Below are positions 6,467-9,073 of a stretch of 9,073 bases of DNA, in pieces. Made by a program: the position numbers and the translations under genes. How positions within the stretch are numbered: the first letter of the stretch is position 1; every line of letters begins with the position of its first letter. Below the pieces are notes generated by a model. It was not told the DNA's origin. It made no database searches and saw only the letters and a list, made by a program, of their open reading frames with translations. Location of the stretch: assembly GCA_030618505.1 (NCBI GenBank), contig JAUXDF010000102.1, positions 1-9,073 on the forward strand, written 5' to 3'. Source of the stretch: Spongiibacteraceae bacterium (GTDB lineage: Bacteria > Pseudomonadota > Gammaproteobacteria > Pseudomonadales > PIVM01).

Positions 6467-6857
6467 TTTCGTTACCTAGCCAAGATTATTTTATTTTTTA
6501 TGCTTGTAGCCTTTGTTTATATTGGAAAGTGCCTCTAATAGTATTCGGCAATCAAAGCGAGCATAAGCTATTGATTACTGCATGATAGCTTTTAAGTTTG
6601 TCTTATTTACGCGTTTTCTGTTGTCATTAAACGGTTCTTGCCGCAATCGCTGGCTCTTTACGCATGCCTGATCTCTGGCTATAAATAAGGGTGTGTGATT
6701 AATATTTGCTCGCAATACCCGAGTGGCGTTTACTAAGAGCGAAGGTCTTTGTGGGGGATGTGGTTTTCTTACCCTCGGGTACATTGGTGCGGGGGCCGCA
6801 CCCTACGGGTTATGCATTTTTTCTCAAGTGCTATTTCAATGTACGCAGAGGTGATTT
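6467..6857. other. 391-bp intergenic region with inverted repeats and a REP hairpin
   Basis: I find no supported gene here. A minus-strand frame at 6575-6784 has no ribosome site and an unconvincing composition. Structures seen: TACCCGAG (6716-6723) facing CTCGGGTA (6774-6781); the short dyad ACCC-TC-GGGT (6771-6780); the REP hairpin listed separately; and a T-run at 6817-6822 after it. No clear intrinsic terminator directly follows the DUF885 gene. The promoter of the 110-residue gene must lie in the last part, but I cannot place it. Confidence 0.5.
6786..6806 (-). repeat. REP-like sequence (GTAG class)
   Basis: On the minus strand the tetranucleotide GTAG (6803-6806) is followed directly by a perfect 7-bp stem, GGTGCGG/CCGCACC, with a 3-base loop (stem arms 6796-6802 and 6786-6792). 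This is the definition of a repetitive extragenic palindrome of the kind mobilised by REP-associated tyrosine transposases. The GTAGGGTGCGG form is common between genes in gammaproteobacteria. No such transposase gene is in the window. On the plus strand the hairpin, with T-rich sequence about 14 bases further on, may weakly terminate or stabilise transcripts. Confidence 0.6.
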
Positions 6858-7190
6858 ATGGAAAATCAAATAAACAATCTTGTTAATAAACTCTATGCAG
6901 GCAAGCAAGCTGATGTTGCGATTAGTTGCGATACCACCAGCTCGGCTGTGCATTTAGTTCAGGCACCCATTTCAGAAGATTTATACCAGCAGTTACAAAC
7001 CATGTCCGTCGTCTACAAAAAGGATGCAAATTGCCTTGGCGGTGAACTGCTGATAATAGCACTTCAAGAGCTGCTTGATGCATTGCCTGCAGAGGAACAT
7101 GAGCTGCTGCATAGTGTCAGGGCGCATGCTGAACAACAATATATCAGTCGGCATATGGAAGAGTTGCGTTACGATGCCGGGGCTACATGA
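6858..7190 (+). CDS. uncharacterised protein, 110 residues, possible ribbon-helix-helix-like core
   Basis: I do not recognise this family. The gene is well supported: ATG 6858 follows a good ribosome site (AGAGGTG) at about six bases. The protein is acidic, soluble and without signal peptide or membrane segment. A predicted strand at about 30-37 (AVHLVQAP), then helices at about 39-54 (SEDLYQQLQTMSVVYK) and 58-76 (NCLGGELLIIALQELLDAL), loosely recalls a ribbon-helix-helix DNA-binding unit, followed by a charged helical tail (EEHELLHSVRAHAEQQ). That resemblance is only by order of secondary structure and could be wrong. Two cysteines (C24, C59) are present. It is 168 bases upstream of pyruvate kinase on the same strand; a shared transcript is possible, but the spacer is long enough for a separate pyk promoter. 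Confidence 0.8.
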   Translation: MENQINNLVNKLYAGKQADVAISCDTTSSAVHLVQAPISEDLYQQLQTMSVVYKKDANCLGGELLIIALQELLDALPAEEHELLHSVRAHAEQQYISRHMEELRYDAGAT

Positions 7191-7307
7191 ACGATCTTGT
7201 TATTATTTTATCGTTATAGAGTTGTTTGCGTGCGTTTTGTGTCTTGTTAGCTGTAAAAACAGGGTTTGAAAGCGGCGTAATATCTGGAATAGGTCTATCC
7301 TTAAGGT

Positions 7308-7335
7308 TTGCTTGCAAGATGGCATTTCGTATTAA
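7308..7335 (+). promoter_or_regulatory. possible pyruvate kinase promoter
   Basis: TTGCTT (7308-7313) and TATTAA (7330-7335) are separated by 16 bases, just upstream of the ribosome site TGGA (7347-7350) and ATG 7359. The leader would be only about 17 bases. Both hexamers are imperfect and no operator is obvious, so this is tentative. Confidence 0.3.
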
Positions 7336-7358
7336 TAGACAAATTCTGGAACGAAAAA

Positions 7359-8792
7359 ATGAAAAGAAGAACCAAAATTGTAGCGACTATTGGTCCTGCA
7401 TCCGGTAGCCCGGAGATGATCGGGCAGCTAATCGATAATGGCGTCAATGTATTTCGCTTGAATTTTTCACACGGTTCTCAGGACGGTCATCGCAAGCAAG
7501 CACAAATTATTCGTGATGTGTTAGCCGAGAAAGAAACTTACGCGGCGATTCTTGGTGATTTACAGGGGCCCAAAATTCGTATTGGTGATCTGGATAATGA
7601 GCCTTTGCCACTCGTTAATGGGGCTAAAATCACCCTGACGGTTGATGGTGAAAAACCACAATCAGAAAATGTTGTTTTTGTGCAATATCCAACCTTACCC
7701 GAGTCGGTCGCTGCCGGTGATACCCTTTTGCTGGACGACGGTCTGATCCGGCTTGTGGTCGATGCCGTTAATGGAAAAGATGTACTTTGCTCGGTTCAAA
7801 TCGGCGGCTTGCTTAAATCCAGGAAAGGTTTAAATCGTTTGGGAGGAGGGCTGTCAGCTGCGGCGATTACTGAAAAGGATATGAAGGACATCGAGCTTGC
7901 CGCTGAGCTTAAACTTGATTATCTTGCGGTCTCATTTCCCAGCTGTGCCGATGACCTTAATCCGGTTAAAGAAAGGTTAGCTGAGTTGGGTGTCAAAATA
8001 AAAATTATTGCCAAAGTCGAGCGAGCAGAAGCGGTAGCCTGCGATAAAGTACTGGATGCCTTGATCTGTGCCTCCGATGGCGTGATGGTAGCGCGTGGCG
8101 ACCTCGGTGTTGAAATTGGCGATGCCCAGCTTATTGGTGTACAGAAAAAAATCATTCAACATGCGCGCAATCATAATCGCCCGGTCATTACTGCTACACA
8201 AATGATGGAGTCGATGATTACTAATCCGGTGCCGACTCGGGCAGAAGTTTTTGATGTTGCCAATGCCGTACTCGATGGCAGTGATGCGGTGATGTTATCT
8301 GCCGAAACCGCCACCGGGCAATATCCGGCACAAGTCGTCGCGGCGATGGCAACAACCTGCATTGGCGCTGAGCAACACCCGGATATTCAAAAATCCAGTT
8401 ATCGTTTTGACCGGCAGATTGATTGTATTGATGAGGCAATTGCCCTGTCGACGATTTATGTGACGCATCATCTCAAGGGGCTAGCAGCTGTCATCTGTTT
8501 GACCGAGTCGGGTAATACCGCCTTAATGGCCTCGCGATTAAATTCCGAGTTGCCCATCTATGGCATTTCGCGCCATCGCCAGGTTTGCAATCAAATGGCC
8601 TTGTTTGGCGGTGTGGTGCCCACACACTTTGATATTAATGATGAAACCGCCGAGTGTGTATTCGATGATGCTATGCAGTTGGTGGCCAGTAAAGAGGGCT
8701 TAAAGCCGGGGCAAAAAGTTGCCATTATGTGTGGTAGCTTAACGGGGCGGAGTAATGGAACCGATACGCTTCGAATACTGGAATACCGTTAG
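7359..8792 (+). CDS. pykA: pyruvate kinase, PykA (type II) class
   Basis: A cytoplasmic glycolytic enzyme transferring phosphate from phosphoenolpyruvate to ADP to give pyruvate and ATP; usually a homotetramer. The 477-residue length is standard. Visible motifs: start MKRRTKIVATIGPAS; R33, N35 and S37 in VFRLNFSHGS; GDLQGPKIRIG (66-76); B-domain about 78-155; catalytic K219 and metal ligand E221 in IIAKVERAEA; D248 in VARGDLGVE; T280 in ITATQMMES; and the signature PTRAEVFDVANAVLDGSDA (292-310). The C-terminal allosteric domain covers about 350-477. LGGGLSAAAITEKD and the overall wording match E. coli PykA better than PykF, so AMP or sugar-phosphate activation is likely from the family. ATG 7359 (GGA 8 bases upstream) is chosen over an in-frame TTG at 7308, which adds 17 unrelated residues. 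All catalytic residues are present. Confidence 0.97.
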   Translation: MKRRTKIVATIGPASGSPEMIGQLIDNGVNVFRLNFSHGSQDGHRKQAQIIRDVLAEKETYAAILGDLQGPKIRIGDLDNEPLPLVNGAKITLTVDGEKPQSENVVFVQYPTLPESVAAGDTLLLDDGLIRLVVDAVNGKDVLCSVQIGGLLKSRKGLNRLGGGLSAAAITEKDMKDIELAAELKLDYLAVSFPSCADDLNPVKERLAELGVKIKIIAKVERAEAVACDKVLDALICASDGVMVARGDLGVEIGDAQLIGVQKKIIQHARNHNRPVITATQMMESMITNPVPTRAEVFDVANAVLDGSDAVMLSAETATGQYPAQVVAAMATTCIGAEQHPDIQKSSYRFDRQIDCIDEAIALSTIYVTHHLKGLAAVICLTESGNTALMASRLNSELPIYGISRHRQVCNQMALFGGVVPTHFDINDETAECVFDDAMQLVASKEGLKPGQKVAIMCGSLTGRSNGTDTLRILEYR

Positions 8793-8798
8793 AGCCCA
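8786..8798 (+). repeat. 13-bp direct repeat over the pyk stop codon, first copy
   Basis: CCGTTAGAGCCCA spans the last codon and TAG stop of pyruvate kinase and recurs exactly at 9059-9071, 273 bases further on. The two copies bracket the spacer and the whole right palindromic element. A perfect 13-mer this close is unlikely by chance and looks like an insertion footprint or a duplicated gene end. Confidence 0.6.
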
Positions 8799-8896
8799 AT
8801 GGCACCGGTTTTACCGCACCCCTCATCCCTGCCTTTATATATGCCCGTTGTTTGGGTGCTCCCCAGGAGAAGGAGCTAAAAGCCCTGGTCCGGCTT
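8793..8896 (+). other. short spacer between pyk and the right palindromic element
   Basis: This is about 104 non-coding bases. GGCACCGG-ttttACCGCACC (8801-8820 region) recalls a degraded GGTGCGG-type palindrome. GCTCC/GGAGC (8858-8862 and 8872-8876) can form a small stem. No gene and no T-run terminator is seen in this part. Confidence 0.4.
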
Positions 8897-8900
8897 AACT

Positions 8901-9043
8901 AGTGACCATCCAGAAACTGGTGGTTTTCGATAATTAAGTCCGGTCATGGCCAACACCAATCTTGCTCCTAGGCCTTTTCAAGGCCTTTAAGTCGCAAGAT
9001 TGGTGTTGGCCATGACCTCTTTTTTGATTTCTGGATGGGCACT
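8901..9043 (+). mobile_element. MITE-like palindromic element, right copy, complete
   Basis: A 143-bp non-coding element with 16-bp terminal inverted repeats, AGTGACCATCCAGAAA (8901-8916) and TTTCTGGATGGGCACT (9028-9043), pairing with one mismatch. It is flanked by the direct repeat AACT (8897-8900 and 9044-9047), a plausible target-site duplication. The centre is a very long palindrome: arms 8942-8965 and 8994-9017 are perfectly complementary over 24 bases and enclose an inner AGGCCTT/AAGGCCT hairpin (8970-8986). The perfect arms suggest recent or selected sequence. With the left copy in the opposite orientation, this shows a dispersed family. The terminal repeats do not match a transposase family I can name. 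Confidence 0.82.
8942..9025 (+). terminator. probable rho-independent terminator of pyk supplied by the palindromic element
   Basis: The 24-bp perfect stem (8942-8965 with 8994-9017) is directly followed by TCTTTTTT (9018-9025) on the plus strand. This has the form of a strong intrinsic terminator, 150 bases after the pyk stop. The inner AGGCCTT/AAGGCCT hairpin folds most of the loop. Confidence 0.65.
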
Positions 9044-9058
9044 AACTAAGTGCCATTG

Positions 9059-9071
9059 CCGTTAGAGCCCA
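9059..9071 (+). repeat. 13-bp direct repeat, second copy
   Basis: CCGTTAGAGCCCA repeats the pyk stop-codon region (8786-8798) exactly. The sequence after it (TT here, AT there) diverges or ends at the window edge, so the true extent of the duplication cannot be judged. Confidence 0.6.
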
Positions 9072-9073
9072 TT

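Noticed and set aside
6575..6784. Minus-strand 69-residue frame in the large spacer, considered as a transposase or gene remnant
   Set aside because: It has no recognisable domain, no ribosome site and ends beside the REP hairpin. It might be a repeat fragment, but I cannot support that from sequence alone.
7308..7358. TTG start of pyruvate kinase 17 codons upstream
   Set aside because: The extra residues do not match the family N-terminus, whereas ATG 7359 has a ribosome site and gives the usual MKRRTKIVATIGP start.
1..9047. The inverted element pair as the ends of one 9-kb composite transposon
   Set aside because: The interior holds housekeeping genes such as pyruvate kinase and alkC and no transposase. 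The copies differ by about 11%, and the right copy has its own AACT flanks, so independent insertions are simpler.
8786..9073. Integron attC site, suggested by GTTAGAGCCC at both ends and the long palindrome
   Set aside because: GTTAGAG does not fit the GTTRRRY core, no integrase is present, and pyruvate kinase is not a cassette-type gene.

Overview
The window looks like a chromosomal segment of a free-living, probably marine, gammaproteobacterium. This is an inference from three things: a PykA-type pyruvate kinase, the mix of AlkC, ABC1-kinase and DUF885 proteins, and a moderate base composition with gammaproteobacterial-style promoters. I cannot name a genus. Most of the content is chromosomal and housekeeping-like. 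The unusual material lies between the genes.

Layout, left to right. Positions 1-118 hold a truncated copy of a palindromic, MITE-like element. After a gene-poor leader comes a stand-alone protein with two receiver domains (336-1097, +). It converges on a small XRE-like regulator (1116-1502, -). A dyad-rich divergent control region (1503-1711) separates that regulator from a 65-residue hypothetical protein (1712-1909, +). The end of this small gene runs into a 14-bp tandem repeat, which is partly mirrored by a 15-bp repeat just before alkC (2162-3241, +), a HEAT-repeat DNA glycosylase. Next is an apparent two-gene operon: a soluble ABC1/UbiB-type atypical kinase (3346-4611) overlapping by 35 nt a membrane-anchored DUF885 putative metallopeptidase (4577-6466). 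A 391-bp spacer carries a GTAG-class REP hairpin. It is followed by a 110-residue uncharacterised protein (6858-7190) and pyruvate kinase (7359-8792). The window ends in a complete 143-bp copy of the palindromic element, inverted relative to the first and about 89% identical to it.

The genes do not form one pathway. Pyruvate kinase serves glycolysis, AlkC repairs alkylated bases, the ABC1 kinase family is linked to quinone and lipid metabolism, and the receiver protein is a signalling adaptor. The one tight functional linkage visible is the kinase/DUF885 pair.

I see no defence system, CRISPR array, integrase, transposase, rRNA or tRNA gene. The best candidates for a second look are the inverted element pair (whose right copy also looks like the pyk terminator), the mirrored short-repeat arrays before alkC, the REP hairpin, and the XRE-like gene with its operator-like dyads.
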